Shown here: piece after piece, positions 37,140 to 45,638 of the stretch
Numbering within the stretch: position 1 is the stretch's first letter
Layout: the number at the start of each line of letters is the position of its first letter
Notes under the pieces: generated by a model
What the model was told of the DNA's origin: nothing
Seen by the model: only the letters and a program-made list of their open reading frames with translations
Database searches by the model: none
NCBI GenBank assembly: GCA_004794785.1
Contig: SJOL01009883.1
Coordinates: forward strand, 720,778-784,777
Direction: 5' to 3'
Length of the DNA stretch: 64,000 nucleotides
Source: Opisthorchis felineus
Taxonomy: Eukaryota > Platyhelminthes > Trematoda > Opisthorchiida > Opisthorchiidae
Made by a program: the position numbers and the translations under genes

Positions 37140-37565
37140 CTGTCACTTGTGCTTCCAGCATTCAACATCACCACAGACAGCAAAATCTGTGTTGACCTTG
37201 ATGCTCCACAGAGGTAAAACCGTGAAGTTCATCTAAATATTCGTAACGCATCACTCATAAGGTTGGTGAAAATTCTTCGACAGCCCACGACCGCTTTCGC
37301 CCTTCTTGGTGCTCGAATATCGCAGCAGCTGAAACATGAGGCGGCCTGGTGCAGCACATTCAGTTGCCTGGAAACATCACAAACGAGAGATTCAGCTGGG
37401 TTCCAGGTGAGTCTCTGGCAAGACCAAATTTGTTTGCAAATGGGTGTAGTTCATCTAACTATATTTAAAGACGTGGATTGAAAGGAAGAGAAAAAGAGTG
37501 GGAGAGAGAGAGGACCTGGTGATGGCCCTTTGCAAGCGCTCTCAGGTGCCTACTGTTGCCTTCAG
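37140..37565 (-). repeat. LINE-tail / SINE-like repeat, copy 2, split by an insertion
   Basis: The two halves (37140-37239 and 37448-37565) match the 36190-36400 copy in reverse orientation. They are separated by about 208 bases flanked by a direct repeat, AGTTCATCTAA, at 37225 and 37448, as expected for a target-site duplication. The repeat also cuts off the 3' end of the gypsy element. Confidence 0.6.
37240..37447 (+). mobile_element. Short inserted repeat (about 208 bp)
   Basis: The insert sits inside copy 2 of the LINE-tail repeat with an 11-base direct repeat on either side. Its plus frame reads ILRQPTTAFALLGA and LKHEAAWCSTFSCLETSQ. I remember near-identical phrases from repeat-derived predicted proteins of liver flukes; this was not checked. 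It is probably a SINE-like unit rather than a gene. Confidence 0.55.
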
Positions 37566-37699
37566 CAAGGCGTGAAGTTCGGCAACAATCATAATATGGA
37601 CGGAAAAGACTAAGGGCCCAGAAGCTAGATTTTATCCATCGAAGACTTTGACACTACGGGCTAAAACGAGAAAAAGTGATTTAGCAATGAACGATGAAA

Positions 37700-38689
37700 T
37701 GTTCTGAAAAACGGAGCAAATATACAACATTAACCCCCCGCAGGAAATACGGTCGTGTCCGCTATTGTTGTACAACCAACGGGTGTTCAGAAGAATTTGA
37801 CATTGCAGTTTCCCTGGCAGAGGAGTCAGATAGTTCCGGCTTAATAGATGAATCAGTACTTGGCTGCGATTGCTGCTTTTCGGATGCTGCGGCGCATTCA
37901 AAATATTCGGTAGGCGCCAGGTGACTTGGGAGACCGTTTCTTCCATGCGGACATATGTGCACTCGGGGCACATATGTGCACTCCAGGAGCTCAATTTCTT
38001 CGACTACGTGTATTTCGCCGCATCAGAACTGGTCCTGGCGAAAGCAACCACTGCGGCATTGATGTACCGACTGCGGATTTTCGATTATGATGAAACATTC
38101 GTTCGTGTGGGTTGGCATTGATGGCGGTGCACAACAAGGAACGAATCGAATGGAGAGGTTTCCCAGTGGCTGGTTTGAAGACCTTTTGTTCGTAATGAAA
38201 TCGTTCCACAAAGTTCCATTCAATCGTTTCACCTGACCGTTCCTCCTTGGGTTATATTGAGTGGTCCGACCAGTGGCAACGCCTTTTTCATGAAGAAATC
38301 GCTTAATCTCATCCGAAATGAATGATGAACCGCGATCCGAATGCACGAAACTAGACGGGCCAAATATAGCAAAGAGCGGCCCAAGACGTGATGACGAATT
38401 TACATATGGGAACGGAAATACTCGTCTACAACCGTCATCACATATTTATTTCGAGTCGTCGAAGGCAGTGACCTTGTTAAGTTAATGCTTAAACGTTCAA
38501 ACGTTTGTGTGGCTTTAATGACTGTGCCCCCAGATGGCCTGAAGAAACGTGGCTTTAATTCCGCACCCACATGACAATGATTAATGGCAAGTCGGATGTC
38601 CTCTTGGTACGAGTGAAATGCATCGGGCGTGTTGCTCCAGGATGGCACAGAGTTGCGTGTAAGCGTTTTAGATCCAGCTGAAATGAAGT
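37700..38689 (-). pseudogene. Gypsy integrase, two DDE residues lost
   Basis: The zinc-binding region shows LHATLCHPGATRP near 38670 and INHCHVGAELKPRFF near 38570, where the second Cys of the HHCC finger is Gly. The first catalytic Asp is Asn at 38481-38483 (SINLTRSLPS). The second is kept (MHSDRGSSFI near 38340), and the catalytic Glu is Lys at 38227-38229 (NGQVKRLNG). The C-terminal tail (LPSHLAPTEYF, then a Ser-rich run near 37800) matches the non-chromodomain type. Confidence 0.8.
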
Positions 38690-39130
38690 GTTCGCACAGA
38701 CACTCAGAGAGAACGTGTCAGCGGCTTTGTTTTCGATGCCTGGTCTGTAGGTTACGTCAAAAGAAAAAAAACGATAACCCCATCCACTGTCGTTGGATTT
38801 TGTTATTTTGTTTTTTCCCGTTTTTGCTCTGTTGAATTTATGAATGCAACGGACCGTTAATCGGTTACAATCTCGAAATGCGTCCCAAGTAGGTTATGTT
38901 TCCATTTGCGCATTGCTTCGCGATTGCGCGCAGTTCTTTCTCATTAACCCAATGATGTTTTTCACTGATAGACAGTGTACGTGAGAAGAATGCGACCGGT
39001 CTGCCATCTTGATGGGGTGTAGCGGAAATCGTAACACCAGACGCATCAGTTTTGAGTATCAGAGGTATTCTTGGATCGACAGTTACCACTGCTGCATCCA
39101 CCAACTCTTTTTTGATACTTTCAAGCGCTT
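38690..39130 (-). pseudogene. Gypsy RNase H domain
   Basis: The minus strand reads PLILKTDASGVTISATPHQ (first catalytic Asp kept), GRPVAFFSRTLS and EKELRAIAK (catalytic Glu kept). After a break near 38850 it gives TYRPGIENKAADT, the end of the domain. The piece 38865-39104 is open; the rest is shifted. Confidence 0.8.
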
Positions 39131-39232
39131 TGATAACAGACTCAGGGAGTGGGAAGGTTGTACTGTGAGTGATTGGGTAGGTTTTATCAGAGAAACGGCT
39201 TATCCAACGAGAATAGTACGCGAAGAAGCCGA

Positions 39233-39930
39233 CTACGTTGTTGAGATGCTGAAACGTTTAGGGTCTGGTTTGATGATGCCTTCAGTAATTTCATAGCCTA
39301 GGAGTTTGAGTTTAGTGGGGGAAATTGTGCTGTTATGGTGACTTAACTGAGGGCCGCACTTTTGTGCTACTGCGAGAAAACGCTGGAGATTTCGATCATG
39401 TTCTTCTTGATCCTTTGCACAAGTGGCGTCATTATCCACATAGGCATATGTCCCAGCAAGCTTTATTATTATGTCGTCCATATCCCTTTGAAAGCACACT
39501 ACTCCGTTCGTTACTCCGAACGGTATTCTGCGAAATTGATAAAGTTGTTGTAGGCCTCAAAAGCCGTGTAGATTCTGTCGCTTTTAGTGGTCATTTGATG
39601 ATCCGCACTTTGAAGCTCGTGTGCTGCAAATACAATATTTGGCTATTTTACTACTCATATCCTCAAGTTTGGAGAGCGGATAAGAGTCCAGCTGCGCAAA
39701 TCGGTTTGTAATTTGACTGTAGTCAACAACTTTTCGTTTCCTCTATCGCTCATTTGTCGTGACAAACACTTTGGCTCTTCACGGAGACTTTGAGGGTTCA
39801 GCGATTTGTTGATCGAGTAAATGCTTTACTTCAGAAGCAATGAAAGCCTTGTCGTCCGCATAATGTCGTCTGGACTGTATGGCAATGGGCTTACACTTTG
39901 GATCAAGAGGCGCAAACAATATGAGAGGTG
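39233..39930 (-). pseudogene. Gypsy reverse transcriptase
   Basis: Blocks on the minus strand are RHYADDKAFIASEV near 39860, EPSKSPWRAKVFVTTNE near 39800, YSQITNRFAQLDSYPL near 39700, RIPFGVTNGVVCFQRDMDD near 39500 and LKLLGYEITEGIIKPDP near 39275. The catalytic box reads YVDN at plus 39431-39442 in place of YVDD, losing the second Asp. Several shifts and stops break the domain. Confidence 0.8.
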
Positions 39931-39945
39931 CTATTTTGGCAGCAG

Positions 39946-40275
39946 TTAGACCACAAATGAGGAAGGAGGTTTAACACCGTTTAATGAGATCTTCAGGGAT
40001 TTGTGAAGTTTAAGAAAATCAGCTCTAAGTATAATATCCGCACAGTGATCACGTAATACTGAAAACTTGAAAGAGGAGTCCATGTGTTGTTTATATTGCA
40101 ATGTTAAAAAACAAAGTCCTAGAGTGAATCGCTTGCGCTGGATGTATACCAAAGTGATCTCAGATGACGATGATAGTACAGGCCACTGATTACGACGGAC
40201 TTCATTTTCGGAAGTGAAACTTTCTGAACTACCAGTATCAACAAGAGCTCGAAGTGGAACGCCATTGGCTTTCAC
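39946..40275 (-). pseudogene. Gypsy aspartic protease
   Basis: The minus frame begins MKANGVPLRALVDTGSSESF. The catalytic DTGSS lies at plus positions 40225-40239 and is intact. The flap and C-terminal part (LRDHCADIILRADFLKLHKS) resemble retroviral-type proteases of the CsRn1 group. The frame is open for 109 codons, about the usual length of the domain. It would be made as part of a pol polyprotein that can no longer be translated. Confidence 0.8.
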
Positions 40276-40339
40276 CTCAGTGGCTGCTTCCTTGAGACAC
40301 TAAAATACCGCAGCACTGATGCAGGATAGTGCACTTGAA

Positions 40340-41141
40340 ACGGATGAGATGATCCTCAGACTAGTAGTAGATCTGCATACTTTTTGAAAATGCCGTTTCC
40401 ACAATTTCTTCAGGTCGCGTCTTTAGTGGGGCATTTGTAACGCGGGTGACGAGCATAGCCATAGAAGAAACATGAAGACTATACTAGCAGCAGTCATATG
40501 TTAACGCGATGATGCTTGAGAACGTGGAGTCCTTGGTGGTTTGTTCGATTCGGTATCACTCGGGAGTTGAGTGTTCGGCAGAAACGACTGCGACTGTTTT
40601 TGCGCTAGTTCGAAGGATTCTGCACGATCGTAGGAGGTTTTAAAACCTAGCGACTCGTTCCAATAGCCTCTGGAGTAAAATGTTCGGATACAGTCCACCA
40701 ATAAAGGCCTCTAGTAATGCTTCATTGCTGTGTTGTTCTGCGCTGACAGCCGGAAAGCGGCAATCTGGCCACAAACTGCGAAGATTTTGCACAGATTGAT
40801 GAATATATTGGTCTCTGTCTTGCTTAGAAATATTCAAAAGTTGCCGGACGAAAATGTCATTTTTCGGTTGTGCATAAATTTCTGGGAAGTTAGCTGATTC
40901 ATGATCCTTACAGTCTTTGATGAAGCGGTAAACTCTAGTAGCAATGTAATTGAACAAGGTTTTCAGTGTATCTGGTGAGTGAGAAGCAGTGGAATTGGAG
41001 GAATTCGCGAAAGTACAGAGCCAGTGCTCCAAAATACCTGCCGAATCTTGGTTATTGAGATCGGTGTCGAACCGTTCAGGATGTAGGAATCGATCCATTG
41101 TTCGATGACTTTTTGGATTAATAAACTGTTGTGTTTGACTC
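40340..41141 (-). pseudogene. Gypsy gag with degenerate zinc knuckles
   Basis: The capsid-like part reads from an ATG near 41100 (MDRFLHPERFDTDLNNQD) and contains VYRFIKDCKDHESA, QLLNISKQDRDQYIHQSVQN and ALLEAFIGGLYPNILLQRLL. A frameshift near 40680 leads to YDRAESFELAQKQSQ. Two zinc knuckles follow at about 40480-40380: the first reads CFFYGYARHPRYKC, with the second Cys replaced by Tyr; the second has lost its first Cys to a stop (TGA for TGC) before RNCGNG. Confidence 0.8.
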
Positions 41142-41479
41142 CCGGCAGTCTGAGAATACAAAGGACCTATTGTGTTCACAAACTTATGGGGCGTTCCTTG
41201 ATGGAAAATCGTGTTAAGGTGAACAGACCGGTCAACTGAGTCGAATTCACCTTGGAAATCCAGGTTTACTAAAATTGCGGGTCGTTTGTACGTATCGCGT
41301 TGTTCTAACACCTGACGGAATGTGAATATTTGGTCAACATAACCCCTACCAGGCCGGAATCTCGCTTGTTGCTCTCGTGTCAGTGTTTCACGAGCCACCG
41401 TAAGGCGACGAAGCACAAGTGACGCCAACATTCTCGTTACGACGGGTCCAATTGACCCCTCTGTGGTTAACACTTTCAC
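40640..41479 (-). other. Fusion ORF: LINE RT half joined in frame to gypsy gag
   Basis: A 279-codon ORF is open across the junction of two unrelated retroelements. Residues 1 to about 112 are RTE-like LINE RT (ETLTREQQARFRPGRGYVDQ, LDFQGEFDSVDRSVHL, PLYSQTAGS). From about residue 114 on, the text is the gypsy gag leader and capsid (QTQQFINPKSHRTMDR onward). The junction lies at plus position 41138-41142. It is the longest ORF in the retroelement cluster apart from the LINE endonuclease at 42236-43078. It is most likely an accident of insertion. Confidence 0.85.
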
Positions 41480-42235
41480 AGTGAGCTCCTTTTTTGAAAG
41501 TAGGCACTGTCACCGGTCCTCCCCAGTTATTTGGGGCAGTCTCCTATTCGCAAGTACGGGCAAGCAGATCAGGCAAGCGCTGACCTAGGACCTCACCGTC
41601 ACCGTTGAATAATGCGGGTGGGAGATCATCCTGACCAGGGGCTTGGTGGCGCTTGAGAGGACAAATGTAGCCAGAAACCTCCGAGTCCGTATGGGGTTCC
41701 AGGTTCACCGTTCAGGGTTCTATGTCAGCTATGAGCTCCAAATGATTGGCGGCCACAACAACCGTTGTTCGAAGTATTCGGCCCAACGGCCGAGGGGTTC
41801 TTTATTCAAGGTCATTCCATACTGATCCTTGATGTTTTCGTTCACAGGTGATTTCCGGGGACCGGTTGCACGGATCACCGGAAATGATCTTCGGGCATTC
41901 CCCGCTTTTTGAACCTCTTCCATTTCCTTGGCTTTTCGTGTCCACCAAACTTCACGGTCGGCTCGCACGCTCCCTTTCACGTGAAGTCCGATAATTCGTC
42001 GGGTCAGGGGTCGGTTCAGGTATTTCTTCGAGATTTAAGCAGCGCCACTGTTCCTTCTGATATCCAATACTTGAGTGGGCCTGGTGGCGCCATGCCACAG
42101 ACAAAACGCCCAGCACTGTGTAAGGATGTGGCGATCTCATTCCAGCATGAATTCACGTCTGATGGTGGAGAAGTTGGAATAGGTTCTATTAGACGACTCC
42201 GGGAAGTTTGTCTGACACCTTGATCTGCCAGTCTT
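41142..42235 (-). pseudogene. RTE-like LINE linker and N-terminal RT half
   Basis: Visible blocks are EVWWTRKAKEMEEVQK near 41940, IRATGPRKSPVNENI near 41860, LGRWAEYFEQRLLWPP near 41770 and, from 41479, the RT part listed under the fusion ORF. Stops and frameshifts lie between 41500 and 41760. The catalytic palm box is absent. Confidence 0.8.
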
Positions 42236-43257
42236 TCATTTGACACGCAATTTGTCCGCGTCCCGGGAAACTAAGGAGAAGCGACTCAAGACGAGCGCGT
42301 AGTCGGAATCCACAAATGTGTTCCAAAACGAGCGACAGTCAGTTATTGATCTGCACCATCGGTAGTTGATGGTGATGTGATCAATTTGAGTTCGTAGCTG
42401 GCACGCGTTTGGAGGATACAATGTGGCCAGACGACTTCGGCAATTTCGAAATGTAGGATTGCATGAAAGCATCCTGCGGTCAGCATACAACTGAAGCAAT
42501 AGTTCACCATTGTCCTTACGTACGAAGTCCAATCCATATCCACCACCTAATTGAGTCTCAGATGCGCTCAGCCTGCCCACTTGTACATTCAGATCTTCGA
42601 CAACCACAACGATATCTATGCTTTTAGCTCGCCGCAGCAGGGCGTCATAAAACCTGTCTTTGATGGTGTTAGAGCTACAGTCAGTTGGGGCGTAAACAGA
42701 CACGACGAATAGACACTGATGAGCTTCCCGCTTATGAGACTCCTTCACAGACGTTTGTAGACAAACCGCACAGAGGCGACTATCAACGGGTATCCTGTCA
42801 AGTAAGGACCCTTCAGCCCGGTGACTTGGGACGATACCAACCCCTGCACATCTTGCCACAGCAGTCTCTGGATCGCCCAAGGCGCGCAGCCGGGACCGAG
42901 TGGAGACTGATGGGGCGGTTAGCCCAATCACTGTGGTTGCATCCAGAATTCTTGTTTCTGATGCACAGCACACATTAATGCCAAGCGAGTCCAGTGTGGG
43001 AGCAGGAAAAGCTTGTTGTCCTGCTATCGTCAGGGACAGCAACCTGGGTGTTGACACCGATGCTTCACTGCCGTTCATCTAATTATATTCAATACCTTAG
43101 AGTGAAAAGAAGAGAAAAAGAGTGGGTGAGGGAGGGGACCTGGTGCTTGGCCTATGTCAAGTTTTTTGAGGTACCTGCGCCTCCTACACCTCCTGCTTGC
43201 TTCATAATGCGGGCATTGAAAGCAACCAGATAGACTGGGCATCGATGCTTGAAGATA
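42236..43257 (-). pseudogene. RTE-like LINE endonuclease, carrying an inserted repeat
   Basis: The start of the domain (YLVAFNARIMKQAG, near 43200) is separated by the 169-base repeat from the rest, which is open for 280 codons (42236-43078). That part has CCASETRILDA (catalytic Glu), VVSVYAPTDCSS, LNVQVGRLSASETQLGG, QIDHITINYRW and SFWNTFVDSD. The GDLN block reads EDLN near 42595, and the terminal Ser-Asp-His reads SDY near 42300. Two catalytic positions are therefore lost although the frame survives. Confidence 0.85.
43021..43189 (-). repeat. LINE-tail / SINE-like repeat, copy 3, with GT-AG ends
   Basis: The insert splits the LINE endonuclease between KQAG and GQQAF. It shares the CACCAGGTCCCCTCCCTCAC and TTAGATGAAC blocks with the copies at 36.2 and 37.5 kb. 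The flanks carry the same seven bases, AGCAGGA, consistent with a target-site duplication. On the coding strand it starts GTGTAG and ends ATAGCAG, so splicing at these sites would leave the LINE frame intact. Confidence 0.65.
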
Positions 43258-43680
43258 GATGTCGGGATGCCTGAGGATGTCAGCGCCGGATGACGCGCAA
43301 ATGTTTGCAGAACCGATGCAAGACGATTCGATTCATCGGTCCTATCGGGCCTACAAGGAGAAAGTTATTAATGGGCTTGATAGAGGGGGAAGAAAAAACG
43401 TGTGAAAGGACAAAAGGTGGGTGTCAGATGTAACCTGTTTTCGCTTACTCGCCCTGCTGTATGCAGTAAGCAAGGCGACCTGGCTGATGGCACCAAGTGA
43501 CGACCGATGTGGCATGGGTTTATTTGTGTGTGTGCAATTCATTGTTGTGCGCCAGCCGGGATACTGCCAATGCTCCCTTACCTAGACGGGAGGACGATTA
43601 GGGTCCTTGAGCAAAACCTTTGTTTCAAAAGCCTGACCCCAAGGCAGCTGTGTTTGGCGGGAAATGCTGGGCCTAATCGG

Positions 43681-45124
43681 ATTGACCCTCTGGAGTGGAT
43701 ACTTTTATCGGCGCTCAGATGACAGTTAGTCAGGGAATGTGAGTGTATGAATTGGAGGGATTTTAGGTGAGGGACATCGGACACCGTTTGTGGTATCCAA
43801 GGAGACAATGACTGTTGGCCTTCTATATACACAACCGTGTTGGAAAAGTTTTCGGTGTAAAGACAGTCAGTTCGTTTACTACCCTAGCGGGTCGAGTGCT
43901 CATCACTGTTGCCGGCATGCTTATGTAAGATGGCACTCTTCAGCACCATAAAGGCGTTGCGACCATAAAGACGCTTCAACAACTTTACCATTATGTTTGC
44001 TACTTTGTTTCTGTTTGTGATAAATTTTTGCGCTTGCGATGAGTGATGAGCAGCTCATGATTGCATAGAGTGTCCACCATTATTGGTTCTCTGGAGGCAT
44101 TTATGGCGGCTCATTGCAGCATTGTATTGTCACCGGTGGTGGTGCGGACACCAAATCTGCTGCCGGGACAACATTCATGCGCGCACTCGCGGATCATCCC
44201 TACTTGAGCACACGAAGAAACATGTGTCAGAATTTTCTTTAGGGGCCGTACCCGAGGGCAGCGATTTGGCCGTCTGACGCATTTAGATGGCCTAGCCTGA
44301 TGGCGCAGGTAGTAAGGCTACAGTTCATGAGGGAAACAAGAGCGTATGATTTTCCGGGCTGACCTTTTCTACCTCATCCTTCAATGGAAGACAGCATCGC
44401 GGTTTCCAGAAATCTGAAAATAATGTCCGCGTGGCATGAATTGACTGCTTTTATGTTGAGGACACAAAACCACTCGGAGACGGCATCTCGATACGATTAC
44501 TCATACGAAACTTCGCTGATCCGAATGTTTTCCCTTCTTAGCATAATCGCGTCGTGAGTAGCGAGATTCTGACTAGCGGAACCCATAGGATCACTGAGAC
44601 ACTCAAATCAGACCTCTACGTGATCGTAGCTCTTTATCGGGATATGCTATACGATTTCAGGTGCGTGTGGAGAAGCCGTGTTTTCGCTTCATCTGATGAG
44701 ATAAGCTGTTGAACAGTCTTTCGAAATTGATGCTCTGTTAACTCACCGTAGGTCTTATGCCTTTGAATATCTTGTGGAACGGCCAGAACTATGACATGGA
44801 TGTCATTAGTTGATTTTATTCCAGTATATTTATCTGTCCAAGAGCATTTCGTCATCCATATAGCTTTTGTGATTCAGGCAGCAACACAGTTACTTCTTTT
44901 GCGCTGGATTTGGAGATAGTTCGAACTACTGGTTGTTGTTAAGCTTTAGGGTGAATTGTTTCACAGAGGTAGAAGCCGTGCACGATGCATTTTTATTGTC
45001 AGCATGGTCCCATCGTTATTTGGGAAGCTAATCATACAGTGACTTCCTTCACTAACACAACAGCTCTTTTCACTAAGCACAACACATACTTTTCTGTCTT
45101 AATATGTTTTTTCTTTTCTTTCAG
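43681..45124. other. No gene recognised upstream of the host gene
   Basis: There are short frames only. The stretch 44900-45120 is AT-rich and ends in a good polypyrimidine acceptor at 45124. It therefore probably contains an intron of the host gene, with a 5' UTR exon somewhere upstream that I could not place. No TATA box or trans-spliced leader acceptor can be separated from ordinary acceptors by eye. Confidence 0.35.
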
Positions 45125-45638
45125 TCGTAGGACAGCAGAAATGCAAAACGGAATAACGGAAACATCGCTAGATATTCCTGACTTACTGAAGTTAACCGGA
45201 GAAAGTTCATTCTCGCAAGAAAACTGTATGTTTTATTGATATACAGTGTGTCTAATCTATTTTATTGTTAATAGGGAGTTCGGCTGACTCTGAAGATGAG
45301 CCCGCTAAGGATGATGAGCAAAGTCAGTGCCCAGTTTGTCAGATAAGTAAAGACGATGGTAGAATTTTGTGTACACACGCATCGGGGCGATCCGGTAGGT
45401 CTTCGGCGATATAGGGCTATCGTAATTCGTGCTTGTCAGGATCTTGGAAAACTTGCGAGGAATTGTTGAAGAAACTGCATACGCATTTACATTTAGTGTC
45501 AATGGTAAGCATTCTGATATTCAATAATTTAATGGTAACAACTATCAAAAGGATAATTTAGTGTTGCAGTCTGAACTTGAGGTGTTGCGCAGGGCTTTCA
45601 GTTCGAAATGTGAGGCCGTGGAAATACTCAAGCGCCAG
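45125..45638 (+). CDS. Host gene, exons 1 to 4 (compact 5' cluster)
   Basis: Exon 1 (45125-45225) follows a strong TTTCTTTTCTTTCAG acceptor and carries the start codon at 45141, so its first 16 bases are 5' UTR if that ATG is used. Exon 2 (45275-45394) encodes SADSEDEPAKDDEQ and the CPVCQ cluster. Exon 3 (45440-45504) gives WKTCEELLKKLHTHLHL, and exon 4 (45570-45638) gives SELEVLRRAFSSKCEAVE. Donors are GTATGT, GTAGGT, GTAAGC and GTAAGC. Phases are 1, 1 and 0 and agree at every junction, which chance frames would rarely do. Confidence 0.8.

Larger units (their letters stand above)
37566..41141 (-). mobile_element. CsRn1-like Ty3/gypsy LTR retrotransposon, body only
   Basis: Gag, protease, RT, RNase H and integrase follow in the standard Ty3/gypsy order on the minus strand. 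The 5' LTR is missing: gag leader sequence is joined directly to a LINE at 41141. The 3' side runs into the LINE-tail repeat at about 37565, and no LTR pair is visible. The YVDD-type RT, DTGSSESF protease and single-chain integrase C terminus without a chromodomain fit the CsRn1 clade. All genes are broken. Confidence 0.8.
41142..43680 (-). mobile_element. RTE-like LINE, interrupted at both ends
   Basis: The 5' region (43680 down to 43390) matches that of the 33-kb copy. Then come an insertion (43021-43189), the endonuclease, the linker and the first half of RT. The element stops at 41142 in mid-RT where the gypsy begins, and the remaining RT half is not found on the far side of the gypsy. 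The gypsy therefore did not simply insert into an intact LINE, or the rest was deleted afterwards. Confidence 0.85.

Noticed and set aside
37566..41141. A complete gypsy element inserted into a LINE
   Set aside because: The LINE RT does not resume beyond the gypsy and no LTRs or target-site duplication were found, so simple insertion is not supported.
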